The notes under the pieces were generated by a model that saw nothing but the letters and a program-made list of their open reading frames with translations, was not told where the DNA came from and made no database searches. Shown here in pieces: positions 25,771-36,657 of a DNA stretch of 64,000 bases. The position numbers were made by a program, and so were the translations under genes. The DNA lies in assembly GCA_023391375.1 (NCBI GenBank), contig JAEWBB010000021.1, forward strand, positions 1-64,000, in the 5' to 3' direction. The DNA is from Pseudomonadota bacterium. Its GTDB lineage: Bacteria; Pseudomonadota; Alphaproteobacteria; Sphingomonadales; Sphingomonadaceae. The number at the start of each line of letters is the position of its first letter. Position 1 is the first letter of the stretch.

Positions 25771-26451
25771 ATGAGCGAACAGCTGACGCTGCCCGCCGAG
25801 ACGCGCGACCGGGCTGGCAAGGGAGCCTCCCGCGAACTGCGTCGTGATGGACGGGTCCCCGCCGTGGTCTACGGCGACAAGAAGGAACCGCTGTCGGTTC
25901 ACGTCGAAGAGAAGGCGCTGGCCAAGGCGCTGTCGACGGGCCACTTCATGAACACCGTCGTCATGATCGACGTCGGCGGCAAGGCGCACCGCACCCTGCC
26001 GAAGGACGTTCAGTTCCACCCCGTGACCAGCCGTCCGATCCACGTCGACTTCCTGCGCATCGGTGCGCACAGCACGGTCACCGTTGCTGTCCCGGTCCGC
26101 TTCGACAACGAAGAAGCCTCGCCGGGCCTGAAGCGCGGCGGCGTGCTCAACGTCGTCCAGCACGAAGTCGAGCTCGTCTGCGACGCGTCGGAAATCCCCG
26201 ACGAGCTGCACATCGACCTCACCGGCCTCGAAATTGGCGACTCGATCCACATCAGCGCGGTCAAGCTGCCCAAGGGCGCCAAGCCGGCGATCGAGGACCG
26301 CGACTTCACCGTTGCCACCCTCGTCGCCCCGTCGGCGATGAAGTCTGAAGAGGGTGACACCACCCAGGCCGATGCCGGCGACGTCCCGACCGTCGGTGAC
26401 GAAGACGCCGAAGGCGAAGGCGGCGAAGCCGAAGGCGGCGAAGAGGCCTAA
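25771..26451 (+). CDS. rplY: 50S ribosomal protein L25/Ctc
   Basis: A 226-residue long-form (CTC-type) L25 that binds 5S rRNA. The N-terminus reads RDRAGKGASRELRRDGRVPAVVYG; VQFHPVTSRPIHVDFLR follows near residue 90. The C-terminal tail is strongly acidic (Glu/Gly/Ala-rich, DEDAEGEGGEAEGGEEA). GGAGACGAGCG precedes the ATG. It lies upstream of pth, the usual neighbour, but a terminator separates them. Confidence 0.96.
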   Translation: MSEQLTLPAETRDRAGKGASRELRRDGRVPAVVYGDKKEPLSVHVEEKALAKALSTGHFMNTVVMIDVGGKAHRTLPKDVQFHPVTSRPIHVDFLRIGAHSTVTVAVPVRFDNEEASPGLKRGGVLNVVQHEVELVCDASEIPDELHIDLTGLEIGDSIHISAVKLPKGAKPAIEDRDFTVATLVAPSAMKSEEGDTTQADAGDVPTVGDEDAEGEGGEAEGGEEA

Positions 26452-26481
26452 GCCTCTCCCCTTCGCGGATACGCAAATGAG

Positions 26482-26517
26482 CGCCCATCCCGCCTTGCGG
26501 GGTGGGCGTTTCGCTTT
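26482..26517 (+). terminator. Intrinsic terminator after rplY
   Basis: A GC-rich stem, CGCCCATCCCGC paired with GCGGGGTGGGCG around a short CTT loop, is followed by TTTCGCTTT. It ends the rplY transcript before pth. Confidence 0.8.
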
Positions 26518-26531
26518 AAGGGTCACCGGCG

Positions 26532-27101
26532 ATGCAAATCTGGGCAGGCCTCGGCAATCCGGGCACGCAGTATGCGATGCACCGCCACAACGTCGGCTTC
26601 ATGGCCGCCGACGTGATCGCCGACATGTACCGTTTCTCGCCGTGGACGAAGAAATTCCGCAGCCTGGTCGCCGAAGGACGGATCGGCACGCAGAAGGTGC
26701 TGCTGGTCAAGCCGCAGACCTATATGAACGACAGCGGCGACGCGGTGCAGCAAGCGCTGAAGTTCTACAAGTTGGGGGTCGAGGATCTCACCGTGTTCCA
26801 TGACGAGCTCGACCTCGCGCCGATGAAGGTCAAGGCGCGCATCGGCGGCGGGCTGGCGGGCCATAACGGCCTTCGTTCGATCAACGCCTCGCTCGGCCCG
26901 GACTTCCGCCGGGTCCGGATCGGCATCGGCCATCCCGGCCACAAGGACCGCGTCACCGGTTATGTCCTTGGCAATTACGCAAAGAACGAAATCGACGCGC
27001 TGTCCGACATGCTGGGTGCCATCGCGGCCGAGGCGCCGCGCCTCGCGGAAGGCGACCACGCCCGCTTCATGAGCGATATCGCGATGAGGCAGCAGGCCTG
27101 A
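26532..27101 (+). CDS. pth: Peptidyl-tRNA hydrolase
   Basis: A 189-residue enzyme that recycles peptidyl-tRNA. It has GLGNPGTQYAMHRHNVGF with the catalytic His near residue 20, KPQTYMNDSG, and FHDELDLAP with the conserved Asp, then GGGLAGHNGLRSI. It follows rplY as in many bacteria and couples to the next gene by a TGATG overlap. Confidence 0.97.
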   Translation: MQIWAGLGNPGTQYAMHRHNVGFMAADVIADMYRFSPWTKKFRSLVAEGRIGTQKVLLVKPQTYMNDSGDAVQQALKFYKLGVEDLTVFHDELDLAPMKVKARIGGGLAGHNGLRSINASLGPDFRRVRIGIGHPGHKDRVTGYVLGNYAKNEIDALSDMLGAIAAEAPRLAEGDHARFMSDIAMRQQA

Positions 27102-27688
27102 TGCGCCAGCTTTTCGCCACGCCGCTCTACGAAGCAAGCCTCGACGACGAGGACTTGCTTCAGGACCTGGCCCATTCGATCCGGACCCTGGCCGAGGACG
27201 ATGGCGCCGGAATTCACTGGAGCCGTGAGCATGGCTACAAGGGCTACACCAGCTACGCTTCACTCGACGACCTGCCGCGCCGCGACCCGATTTTCGATGA
27301 CCTCAAGCGCCTGCTGACGAAGCACGCCGCAGCGTTCGCCACGGCGCTGTCGTGGGGCGTGAAGCCGAAGCTGGACAGCCTGTGGGTCAACCTGCTCAAG
27401 GGCGGCGGCCATCATTCGGCGCACATCCATCCCCACTCGATCCTGTCGGGCACGCTCTACGTCGAGGCGTCGAGCGGCAGCGGACCGATCCGGTTCGAGG
27501 ATCCCCGCCTCGCGATGATGATGGCCGCACCCCTACGCGCGGAGGACGCGCCGGAGGCGTTGCGGACGTTCGTCGACATCACTCCTGAGCCGGGGTTGCT
27601 CCTGTTGTGGGAAAGCTGGCTCCGGCACGAAGTGCGCCCTCACACCGGCAAGGGCGAACGGCTGAGCGTCAGCTTCAATTTCGCCTAG
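27101..27688 (+). CDS. Putative 2OG-Fe(II) oxygenase (TIGR02466-like)
   Basis: A 195-residue cytosolic protein resembling the TIGR02466 group: SAHIHPHSILSGTLYV supplies metal-binding histidines, then PIRFEDPR, and near the C-terminus RHEVRPHTGKGERLSVSFNF, with a distal His and the Arg that would hold 2-oxoglutarate. The substrate is unknown. It is co-translated with pth (TGATG). Its TAG stop shares a CTAG palindrome with the convergent cyclase gene. Confidence 0.8.
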   Translation: MRQLFATPLYEASLDDEDLLQDLAHSIRTLAEDDGAGIHWSREHGYKGYTSYASLDDLPRRDPIFDDLKRLLTKHAAAFATALSWGVKPKLDSLWVNLLKGGGHHSAHIHPHSILSGTLYVEASSGSGPIRFEDPRLAMMMAAPLRAEDAPEALRTFVDITPEPGLLLLWESWLRHEVRPHTGKGERLSVSFNFA

Positions 27689-29445
27689 GCGGCAAGCTTG
27701 AGCTGGTCCCGCCCGGCATTTTTCGCGTCGTAAAGCGCGGCGTCGGCGCGGCGCAAGGCAGCGTCCAGGCCGGCCTCGTCCAGCATCGCGACGCCGCCGC
27801 TGATCGTCACCCGGATGGCCTCTTGGTCGACCATGGCATAGCGCACCCCGATCTCGGTGCGGAGGCGCTCGCAGATGTCCATCGCCACCTCGATCGTCGT
27901 CGACGGCAGGATCGCGGCGAATTCCTCACCGCCTAAACGGGCGACAAGGTCGCTCGGCCTGACGACTTCGCGGGCGACCCGGGCAAAATGGACGAGAACC
28001 TCGTCGCCAGCTTCGTGGCCGTAGCGGTCGTTGACCTTCTTGAAATGGTCGATGTCGAAGATCGCGATGCAATCCGTTCGGTCGGCCGGCGGCGCGTTCA
28101 TCAGGCTTTCGGCCGCGGCGCGGAAGGCGCGCCGATTGGGGAGGCCGGTCAGTGCGTCGGTCATGGCCGCCTGGGCCAGTCGCTCCTCGGCCTCGACCTG
28201 CAAGGTGATGTCGCGAACGACGCTGAGGATTCCGTCGGGTTCGCCATTGGCGCCGAACATGATCCGCGCATGGCTTTCGTACCACCGCGCTTCGCCGTGG
28301 CGGGTGTTCGCGAGATGGCGATAGCTGTGGGTCCGGCCCCCAGCGGCCAGCGTTGCCGCGTGGCCGGCCTTGACGGCTCCATGCGACGCTTCGGGAACCA
28401 GCGAAAGGATATGCCGCCCGACGATATCGGCGGGACTGTAGCCGCCAATCTGGTGGATCGACGGCGAGGCGTACAGGACGTTGCCAGCCGCATCCATGTG
28501 GAAGATGATGTCGGTCGAATGGTCGGCGAGCAGCCGGTAACGCTCTTCGCTGTCCCGCAGCGCGCGATGCAGGCGCGAACGGTTGCGCAAATCGGCGGCG
28601 ACCGGGAGGACGGTAAGAACCGTCGCCGCCAAGTAGAATTGGAAGAACTGGATCCGGATGCCGGTATCGGCGTCGATCAGGCTCATCGGCCCCTTGCCGA
28701 CCAGCGTGAATGCGCCGCCGATCACCGCCAGCAGGACGATGGACGCTGCCGCGCCCGCCTGGCTCGCCCGGAACGTCGTCAGGATGATCGGCAGCATTGG
28801 GAGGAACAGCAGCGGCAAAGAGCTTTGGCTGAAAACCACTGCGGACGTCGCGGCCACCAGCGCCAGAAGGCCCAGCCCCTCTTTCGTACGGCGACGCGAG
28901 AAGTCGATGGCGGCGGCGAACTTGCCTTGCTGCAACGCCAGCGTGACCAGCGGGATGAAGGTCAGGTTGCCCAGCGCATGGCCGGCGAAGAAGTGAAGGA
29001 ACGTGCTCACCGGCGGACGCCCGGTCGCGCTGACGACGCCTGTCGCCAGCGCCGCCGCGGTGCCCGGCGCGATCACGCCGACGGCCAGGGCGAAGTCGAA
29101 CAACCACGGGAGCGAACCCAAGGGCACACGGTGCGAGCGATAGCGGACCAGAAGGGACGCGCCGACATACGCCTCGATCATGTTGACGACCGCCATGGGC
29201 AGGGCCAGCGCCCATCCCAAACCGAACATGCCGGTCGCCACTGCGCTTGCAATGCCGCACAGCACGAGTGGCGTCCCCCAGTCGCGGCGCGGCCGCATGG
29301 AGAGATAGGGCATGGCGAGCGCACCGGCGATCCACAGGAACGCCACGCCGCCGTCGAAGCGGGTCAATGCCGCCATCAGCGAAGCCGCGACGAAGTAGGC
29401 CGCGCAGAGCAGCAGGTTCGAGAGTGTAGGCCGAGCAAAAATCAT
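27685..29445 (-). CDS. Diguanylate cyclase: MASE1-like, PAS, GGDEF
   Basis: A 586-residue protein. Residues 1-285 form about eight to ten membrane helices of MASE1 type; residues 296-425 are a PAS sensor (RYRLLADHSTDIIFHMD); the C-terminus is a GGDEF domain with active motif G505-G-E-E-F509. An RxxD inhibitory site (R496-P-S-D499) lies five residues before it, so product feedback by c-di-GMP is expected. The domain makes c-di-GMP from two GTP. PilZ receptors are encoded at 55-1136. A TTAACCAT motif lies 21 bases before the ATG. Confidence 0.93.
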   Translation of the reverse strand: MIFARPTLSNLLLCAAYFVAASLMAALTRFDGGVAFLWIAGALAMPYLSMRPRRDWGTPLVLCGIASAVATGMFGLGWALALPMAVVNMIEAYVGASLLVRYRSHRVPLGSLPWLFDFALAVGVIAPGTAAALATGVVSATGRPPVSTFLHFFAGHALGNLTFIPLVTLALQQGKFAAAIDFSRRRTKEGLGLLALVAATSAVVFSQSSLPLLFLPMLPIILTTFRASQAGAAASIVLLAVIGGAFTLVGKGPMSLIDADTGIRIQFFQFYLAATVLTVLPVAADLRNRSRLHRALRDSEERYRLLADHSTDIIFHMDAAGNVLYASPSIHQIGGYSPADIVGRHILSLVPEASHGAVKAGHAATLAAGGRTHSYRHLANTRHGEARWYESHARIMFGANGEPDGILSVVRDITLQVEAEERLAQAAMTDALTGLPNRRAFRAAAESLMNAPPADRTDCIAIFDIDHFKKVNDRYGHEAGDEVLVHFARVAREVVRPSDLVARLGGEEFAAILPSTTIEVAMDICERLRTEIGVRYAMVDQEAIRVTISGGVAMLDEAGLDAALRRADAALYDAKNAGRDQLKLAA

Positions 29446-29465
29446 GCGCGCTTTCTGCTTCTTCG

Positions 29466-29473
29466 ATGGTTAA
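29466..29473 (-). promoter_or_regulatory. CtrA-like half-site before the diguanylate cyclase
   Basis: On the minus strand the bases read TTAACCAT, 21 bases upstream of the cyclase ATG. This is the CtrA 8-mer; whether it is bound is unknown. Confidence 0.35.
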
Positions 29474-29602
29474 CGCCATGTCAATTTTCGGGCCAAGGCT
29501 CAGGAACGGATGAAAAAAACCATGGCGTCCGGCAGGGTTCAAAAGCTGCCGCCTTTGCCCTAAGGCGGCGCCGACTTCCCTCATCAACGGACAAACGGTT
29601 TC

Positions 29603-30703
<1,101 letters not shown>

Positions 30704-30734
30704 CCCCCTGCCCCGCTCGCCTAGCGTATCCACT

Positions 30735-32348
30735 ATGAGCGGGGTGGATTTCCAGCGGCAAATGGCCCGGGCAGTGCGTGAAACACGCCTGCTCGGCGCG
30801 GGCGAAGCACTCGCTACTGGCGACCTGCCGCGGGCGGAAGCCCTGCTTCGCCCCTACCTCAAGGAGCGACCGGCCGACGTCGCCGCGATCCGCATGATGG
30901 CCGAGTTGGCGGCGCGCATCGGTCGGCTCGTGGATGCAGAGAACCTCCTCCGCCGCGCACTGGAACTGGCCCCGCAGTTTACCGCCGCCCGCGCCAACTT
31001 GGCCACCGTACTCTACAAGCAGCAGCGCCCGCTCGACGCGCTCGCCGAGCTCGACGCGATCGACACCTCCCAGACCACGCTGGGCCAGACCAGCCTGCGC
31101 GCCGCCGCGACCGGGCGCCTTGGTGGCCATGAGGAAGCGATCGCGCTTTACCGGCACGTGCTCGACCAACGCCCGGACGAACCGAAGATATGGATGAGCC
31201 TCGGCCATAATTTGCGCACCGTCGGTCGGACCGGCGAAGCGATCGACGCCTACCGACGGGCGGTCCGGCTCAATCCCGCACTGGGCGAAATCTGGTGGAG
31301 CCTCGCCAACCTCAAGACCTTCCGATTCAGCGACCTGGACGTAGCAGCGATGGAGGCAGCGCTTCGCCAACCCGGCCTGATCGAGGAAGACCGCGTTCAC
31401 CTCCATTTCGCGCTCGGCAAGGCGCTGGAGGACCGCCAGGCGTGGGAAGGAAGCTTCGCGCATTACGCGGACGCCAACCGCGAACGCCGACGCTCGCTCG
31501 ATTATGACGCCGACGAGTTTTCCGGGATGGTCGATCGCCACATCGCTTTCTTCACCCCCGCGTTTTTCACCGAGCGCACCGGCTTCGGCTGTCCCTCCCC
31601 CGATCCGATCTTCATTGTCGGCATGCCGCGCGCAGGATCGACATTGGTGGAGCAGATCCTCTCCTCCCATCCCCTGGTCGAGGGGACGACCGAACATCCC
31701 GACATTCCCGTCATGGTTCGCCGCCTCGCCGGCGACGCGCGGATGGCGGACGGGTGCTATCCCGAGTTGCTGGCCGACCTCTCCCCCGCCGACGCCGCGG
31801 CGCTGGGCGAGGAATATCTCGAACGGGTCGGGGTCCAGCGCCTCACCGACCGCCCCTTCTTCATCGACAAGCTGCCCAACAACTGGATGCACGTCGGCTT
31901 CATCCGGCTTATCCTGCCCAACGCGAAAATCGTCGACGCGCGGCGGCACCCGTTGGCGTGCGGCTTCTCCAACTTCAAACAGCATTTCGCGCGCGGCCAG
32001 GGCTTCTCCTACGACCTCGGCGACCTCGGTGCCTACTATAGCGATTACGTCCGCCTGATGCGCCATTGGGATCGGGTGCTGCCCGCCCGGGTCACGCGCA
32101 TCATCAACGAGGAGCTGGTCGCCGATCCCGAGGGACAAATCCGCGCGCTCGTGGCCGCGCTGGGCCTTCCGTGGGACGACGCCTGCCTGTCGCACCACGA
32201 GAACAAGCGAGCGGTCCGGACGCCGAGCGCCGAACAGGTGCGCCAGCCGGTCAACGCTTCCGGCGTCGACCAATGGCGCCACTTCGAGCTCTGGCTCGAC
32301 CCGCTCAAGGCAGCTCTCGGCAACACTGTTGCAGATTGGTGTCGCTAG
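30735..32348 (+). CDS. TPR-repeat sulfotransferase family protein
   Basis: A 537-residue protein. Residues 1-250 contain several TPR-like repeats (for example VDAENLLRRALELAPQFTAA and GEAIDAYRRAVRLNPALGEI). From residue 293 a sulfotransferase domain follows with the PAPS-binding FIVGMPRAGSTLVEQ and the 3'-phosphate loop IVDARRHPLACGFSNF. It would transfer sulfate from PAPS to an unknown acceptor. It starts 31 bp after ychF and precedes a TonB receptor, a pairing that recurs in Sphingomonads. Confidence 0.88.
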   Translation: MSGVDFQRQMARAVRETRLLGAGEALATGDLPRAEALLRPYLKERPADVAAIRMMAELAARIGRLVDAENLLRRALELAPQFTAARANLATVLYKQQRPLDALAELDAIDTSQTTLGQTSLRAAATGRLGGHEEAIALYRHVLDQRPDEPKIWMSLGHNLRTVGRTGEAIDAYRRAVRLNPALGEIWWSLANLKTFRFSDLDVAAMEAALRQPGLIEEDRVHLHFALGKALEDRQAWEGSFAHYADANRERRRSLDYDADEFSGMVDRHIAFFTPAFFTERTGFGCPSPDPIFIVGMPRAGSTLVEQILSSHPLVEGTTEHPDIPVMVRRLAGDARMADGCYPELLADLSPADAAALGEEYLERVGVQRLTDRPFFIDKLPNNWMHVGFIRLILPNAKIVDARRHPLACGFSNFKQHFARGQGFSYDLGDLGAYYSDYVRLMRHWDRVLPARVTRIINEELVADPEGQIRALVAALGLPWDDACLSHHENKRAVRTPSAEQVRQPVNASGVDQWRHFELWLDPLKAALGNTVADWCR

Positions 32349-32438
32349 CGCCGAATCCTCCATGACTCAGCCGAAACGAGATTGACGCTCAATCGGGTTC
32401 TGGCAGGCTCCGCCATTCCAACTCAACCGGGGGCCTTC

Positions 32439-34883
32439 ATGCGCCGTTTTTCTCCCTTCACGCGACGCCAGCCGGCGTTCGCGCTGTTGCTTGCGTCGTC
32501 GATCCTCGCTGCTCCGGCCTTCGCCCAGGACGCACCGCCGGCCGACCCGGCCGAGCAGCCGTCTGCGGCAGCCGAGAGTCAGGAAATCATCGTCACGGCG
32601 CAAAAGCGGTCGGAAAACCTGCAAAAGGTGCCGATGGCGATCACTGCGATCACAACCAAGTCGCTTGAAGACCTCAACGTTGCCCAGTTCGAAGATTACG
32701 CCCGCCTCGTCCCCTCGCTGTCCTCAAAGGGCGGCGGCAGCGGCGGCAGTGCTAACGGTCCGGGCAACAACAACGTCTATTTCCGCGGCGTCGCGTCGGG
32801 CGAGAACGGCAACCATTCGGCCTCGCTGCCGAGCGTCGGCACCTATCTCGACGAGCAGCCGATCACGACCATCATCGGCGCGCTCGACGTCCATGTGTTC
32901 GATATGGCCCGCATCGAAGCGCTCGCCGGTCCCCAAGGCACACTGTACGGCGCGTCGAGCCAGGCCGGGACCATTCGACTGATCACCAACAAGCCCGACC
33001 TGTCCGGCACCTACGGCCAGCTAAACCTCGAGGTGAACCACGTCGCGCATGGCGATTTCGGCTACACCGGCGAGGGCTACATCAACCTGCCGGTCGCCAA
33101 CAACATGGCGCTGCGCGTGGTCGGCTGGCATCGCCGCGACGCCGGCTGGATCGACAATGTGCCAGGCACGATGACCTTCGCCGCCGCCGGAATCACGATC
33201 GACAACGCCGACCTGGCGGAGAAGGACTTCAACGACGTCAACACCAGCGGCGCGCGCGCCGCGCTGAAGATCGACCTCGATGAAAACTGGACGATCACGC
33301 CTGCCGTGATGGGCCAGACGCAAACCGTCCATGGAAATTTCTCCGAAGAAAGCGGCCTTGGCGACAACCAGATCATGCAGTTCAACCCGGAAGGGTCGAA
33401 GGACCGCTGGGTCCAGGCCGCGCTGACCGTCGAAGGCAAGGTCGGCAGTTTCGACATGACCTACGCCGGCGCCTACATGAAGCGGCGGGTCGAAAGCTCG
33501 GCCGACTATTCCGACTACAGCTATTTCTACGATGCGCTGGGGTCGACCTTCTACGACAACAACGGCGACACCATCAGCCCGAACCAGCGGGTCGAAGCCG
33601 ATCACCACTACACCAAGCTGAGCCAGGAATTGCGATTCAGCTCGCCCGCCGACAAGCCGCTGCGGCTGATCGCCGGCGCCTTTTATCAGCGCCAGGTCGA
33701 CGGCATCGAAGAGAACTACATCATCGACAATATCGCGGACGCCATTACCGTCCCGGGTACCGACAGTGACATCTGGCTAACCAAGCAGAAGCGCGTCGAC
33801 CGCGATTACGCGCTGTTCGGCGAGCTGAGCTACGACGTCACGCCGCAGGTCACCATCACGGGTGGCGGCCGCCTGTACAAGTACGACAACAGCCTCCTCG
33901 GCTTCTTCGGCTACAGCGATGGCTGGTCGAGCGGGACCGGTGTGGCCGCCTGCTTCGGCCCGGCGGAGTTAGAGGGCACGCCCTGTACCAACGTCGACAA
34001 GCGGACCAAGGGATCCGGCTTCGTCCATCGGCTCAATGTCACCTGGAAGCCGACCGAGCAGCTGCTGGCCTATGCCACCTGGTCGCGCGGTTTCCGGCCG
34101 GGAGGCATCAACCGGCGCGGCAGCCTGCCGCCTTACAAGCCGGACTTCCTGACCAATTACGAGGTAGGCCTTAAGTACAACCTCGGCCGCGGCGCGCACA
34201 TTAACGTCGCCGGCTACCGCGAGGATTGGCGGAACGTGCAGCTGTCGTTCCTCGGCGAAAATGGACTCACCGAAATCCGCAACGCCGGCAATGCCCGGAT
34301 TTGGGGCGTCGAGGCCGACCTGGTCCTCAGGCCGGCCGAGGGCCTGACGTGGAGCACGGGTGCGGCCTATAACGATGCCAAGCTGCGCAACGCTTTCTGC
34401 CTGATCGCCACACCGGACTTCGATTGTTCGGTCGGCGTGGACCTCGACGGCGATGGCATTCCCGAGGACAACGCCGAGCTCGCCCCGGCGGGCCGGCGCC
34501 TGCCGGTCACGGCCAAACTCAAGGGCAGCACCCAGATGCGCTACGAATGGCCTCTGTCGGCGACCATGAAGGCGCATCTGCAGGGCGTCGCGACCTATGA
34601 GGGCCGCAGGACGCGCGACCTGCGCATCCTCGAGAACGGCATCTACGGCAACATGCGCGCGTACACGCAGGTCGACCTGTCGGCCGGCATCGAGAGCGGG
34701 CCGTGGGACGCCGAGCTCTACGCCAAGAATGTGTTCGACGGGCGCGGGCAGACCTCGAAGAATATCCAGTGCCTCGAGATTACTTGCGGCGACCCGGACA
34801 TGATCACGACGCGCGGCGGGATCGTCTACACCACCTACACGCGTCCACGGACGATCGGGTTCAAGGCCGGCTACAGGTTCTGA
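32439..34883 (+). CDS. TonB-dependent receptor
   Basis: An 814-residue outer-membrane receptor with a signal peptide cut after AFAQ near residue 29 and a TonB box EIIVTAQKR. The plug domain follows (VPMAITAITTKSLEDLNV; IEALAGPQGTLYGASSQAG), then a long beta-barrel with many aromatic-rich strands ending in the C-terminal F (FKAGYRF). The substrate cannot be told from sequence. ATG 32439 was chosen because it starts the signal peptide. A strong terminator follows. Confidence 0.94.
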   Translation: MRRFSPFTRRQPAFALLLASSILAAPAFAQDAPPADPAEQPSAAAESQEIIVTAQKRSENLQKVPMAITAITTKSLEDLNVAQFEDYARLVPSLSSKGGGSGGSANGPGNNNVYFRGVASGENGNHSASLPSVGTYLDEQPITTIIGALDVHVFDMARIEALAGPQGTLYGASSQAGTIRLITNKPDLSGTYGQLNLEVNHVAHGDFGYTGEGYINLPVANNMALRVVGWHRRDAGWIDNVPGTMTFAAAGITIDNADLAEKDFNDVNTSGARAALKIDLDENWTITPAVMGQTQTVHGNFSEESGLGDNQIMQFNPEGSKDRWVQAALTVEGKVGSFDMTYAGAYMKRRVESSADYSDYSYFYDALGSTFYDNNGDTISPNQRVEADHHYTKLSQELRFSSPADKPLRLIAGAFYQRQVDGIEENYIIDNIADAITVPGTDSDIWLTKQKRVDRDYALFGELSYDVTPQVTITGGGRLYKYDNSLLGFFGYSDGWSSGTGVAACFGPAELEGTPCTNVDKRTKGSGFVHRLNVTWKPTEQLLAYATWSRGFRPGGINRRGSLPPYKPDFLTNYEVGLKYNLGRGAHINVAGYREDWRNVQLSFLGENGLTEIRNAGNARIWGVEADLVLRPAEGLTWSTGAAYNDAKLRNAFCLIATPDFDCSVGVDLDGDGIPEDNAELAPAGRRLPVTAKLKGSTQMRYEWPLSATMKAHLQGVATYEGRRTRDLRILENGIYGNMRAYTQVDLSAGIESGPWDAELYAKNVFDGRGQTSKNIQCLEITCGDPDMITTRGGIVYTTYTRPRTIGFKAGYRF

Positions 34884-34897
34884 GAACCCGACACGAC

Positions 34898-34939
34898 AAA
34901 GGGGCCGGCCGCGGACATTGTCGCGGCCGGCCCCTTTTT
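34898..34939. terminator. Bidirectional intrinsic terminator
   Basis: AAAGGGGCCGGCCGCG and CGCGGCCGGCCCCTTTTT form a 13-plus-base stem with a GACATTGT-type loop and T-runs on both strands. It separates the convergent TonB-receptor and M28-peptidase genes. Confidence 0.92.
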
Positions 34940-34949
34940 CATGACGCGC

Positions 34950-36545
34950 TTACTTGTTGGGGTCCTGATAGGCGAACGGATCGGTCACCGCCGGCCGGGT
35001 CGGCAGCGGCGGACGCGGGAGCACCGTGTCGCTGTTGGCCGCGGCAAGCAGCATCCCCGCCATCACCGTCGCCGCCTGGCGGATGTCGTCGCCCCGCATA
35101 TGGTCGAGCGTGTCGAGGTTGGAGTGGTGTACCCGGCTGCCGTAATCCAGCGGGTCCTGGATGAACTGGTAGCCCTGCAGCCCGACCGCCTGCATGAAGA
35201 CGTGGTCGGTGCCGCCGGTCTTGCCGATGACGACGCTTTCCGCGCCCAGCGCATTGTACGGGCGCATCCAGTCGCCAAGGATCGGTTCGGCCGCGCTGTT
35301 CTGTTCGGCGTGGATGCCGCGGATCTTGCCCGACCCGTTGTCGAGGTTGAAGTAGGCCTTGAGCTGGTCATACTCCGGCTTCTTGGTGATCGGGTAGGCA
35401 TCGCTCCACGCGTAATAGGCACTCAGCCCGTCGAGCGACGGGTCGACCGGGCGGCTGACGTAATGCTGCTCGATATAGGCGCGGCTGCCCAGCAAGCCCT
35501 GCTCCTCGCCTTCCCACAGGGCGAAGCGGATCGCGCGCTTGGGCCGGACGCCGAGCGTGCGCAGGATGCGCGCCGCCTCGAGCACGACGATGCTGCCAGC
35601 GCCGTTATCGCTCGCGCCGTCGCCGGCGACCCAACTGTCGAAGTGAGCGCCAGCCATGACGTAACCGGCATTGCGGTCGCTGCCCGGGATTTCGCCGATG
35701 ATGTTGTTGGCGTTGGGGTTGGAATCGTTCCAGCGAACTTGGCTTTCCAGCTCGATGACCGGCGCGTTGCCGGTCTTGGCGAGCCGCGCGAGGCGACGGT
35801 AATCTTCGGCCGCCACTTCCCACACCGGAAGCGCCGGCGTGTCGCCCGCCGCGTAGGTGTAGCCCTCACCGTGGACGAGCATGCCGTCGCGATAGCTTTC
35901 CTTGACGACCGCAACCGCACCTTCCGATTTCAGGAAGGCGTCGAGCTCCTTGCCGAATCCGCGGCGTTCGGCGCGCAGCGCGGCCGTCGCCGGATCGTAG
36001 GTCGGCAGGCGGAACTCGTCGCGCCGGGCGATGTCGGCCTTGTCGAGGCGCTGGAACGCCGCCTTGTCCGGCTCGCTCGATGTCGAGGGCAGGCTGATCA
36101 TTACGATCTTGCCATTGAGCTTGCCGCGCCAAGCCGCGAAATTTTCGCGCTTCGAGATCGGCGCGACGATGACGGGCGCGCGCAACACGCCGTTGGTGCC
36201 AGGCGTCCAGGCGACGGGGATGGCGGTCATCTGGATCGGGCGCGGCGCGACCATTCGCGCCGAATAGCTGCCCAAATTCCAGCCGCGGCCGAAATTGAAG
36301 GGCTCCTTGCGCACGTTTGACAGGCCATACGACTGCATCTTGGCAACCGCCCAGTCTTCCGCCTTGCGCAAATTGTCGCTGCCGGTCAGCCGCCCGCCGA
36401 TGCCGTCCATCAATTCGCTGGCAGCCAGCATCGCCTGGCTACGGTTCAGCCCTTCGTCGATGATCCGCGCAGGATCGGACTGGGCCATGGCCAGCGTGGA
36501 AAAGGCAGCGCCGGCCAGCAACGCGACGACAAACATGGATCGCAT
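34950..36545 (-). CDS. M28-family zinc metallopeptidase with PA domain
   Basis: A 531-residue exported peptidase (signal peptide cut after AMAQ near residue 22). A protease-associated domain lies in the middle, and the M28 domain carries the zinc ligands: H in AGAHFDSW, D in DGASDNGAG, EE in WEGEEQGLLGS, D in FNLDNGSG and H in RVHHSNLDT. Such enzymes are aminopeptidases or carboxypeptidases acting in the periplasm. The start is ATG 36545; the TTG just before it was not used. Confidence 0.92.
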   Translation of the reverse strand: MRSMFVVALLAGAAFSTLAMAQSDPARIIDEGLNRSQAMLAASELMDGIGGRLTGSDNLRKAEDWAVAKMQSYGLSNVRKEPFNFGRGWNLGSYSARMVAPRPIQMTAIPVAWTPGTNGVLRAPVIVAPISKRENFAAWRGKLNGKIVMISLPSTSSEPDKAAFQRLDKADIARRDEFRLPTYDPATAALRAERRGFGKELDAFLKSEGAVAVVKESYRDGMLVHGEGYTYAAGDTPALPVWEVAAEDYRRLARLAKTGNAPVIELESQVRWNDSNPNANNIIGEIPGSDRNAGYVMAGAHFDSWVAGDGASDNGAGSIVVLEAARILRTLGVRPKRAIRFALWEGEEQGLLGSRAYIEQHYVSRPVDPSLDGLSAYYAWSDAYPITKKPEYDQLKAYFNLDNGSGKIRGIHAEQNSAAEPILGDWMRPYNALGAESVVIGKTGGTDHVFMQAVGLQGYQFIQDPLDYGSRVHHSNLDTLDHMRGDDIRQAATVMAGMLLAAANSDTVLPRPPLPTRPAVTDPFAYQDPNK

Positions 36546-36657
36546 CAATATTCCCCCGTGATTGGTAGGCCGCGATGCTGCACGCGCGCGCGGCCCCTGC
36601 CTACGCGCTTTCGACCAATGGCTGGACAGGCGAGGTCAGTTCTGAAATGAAACGCAA

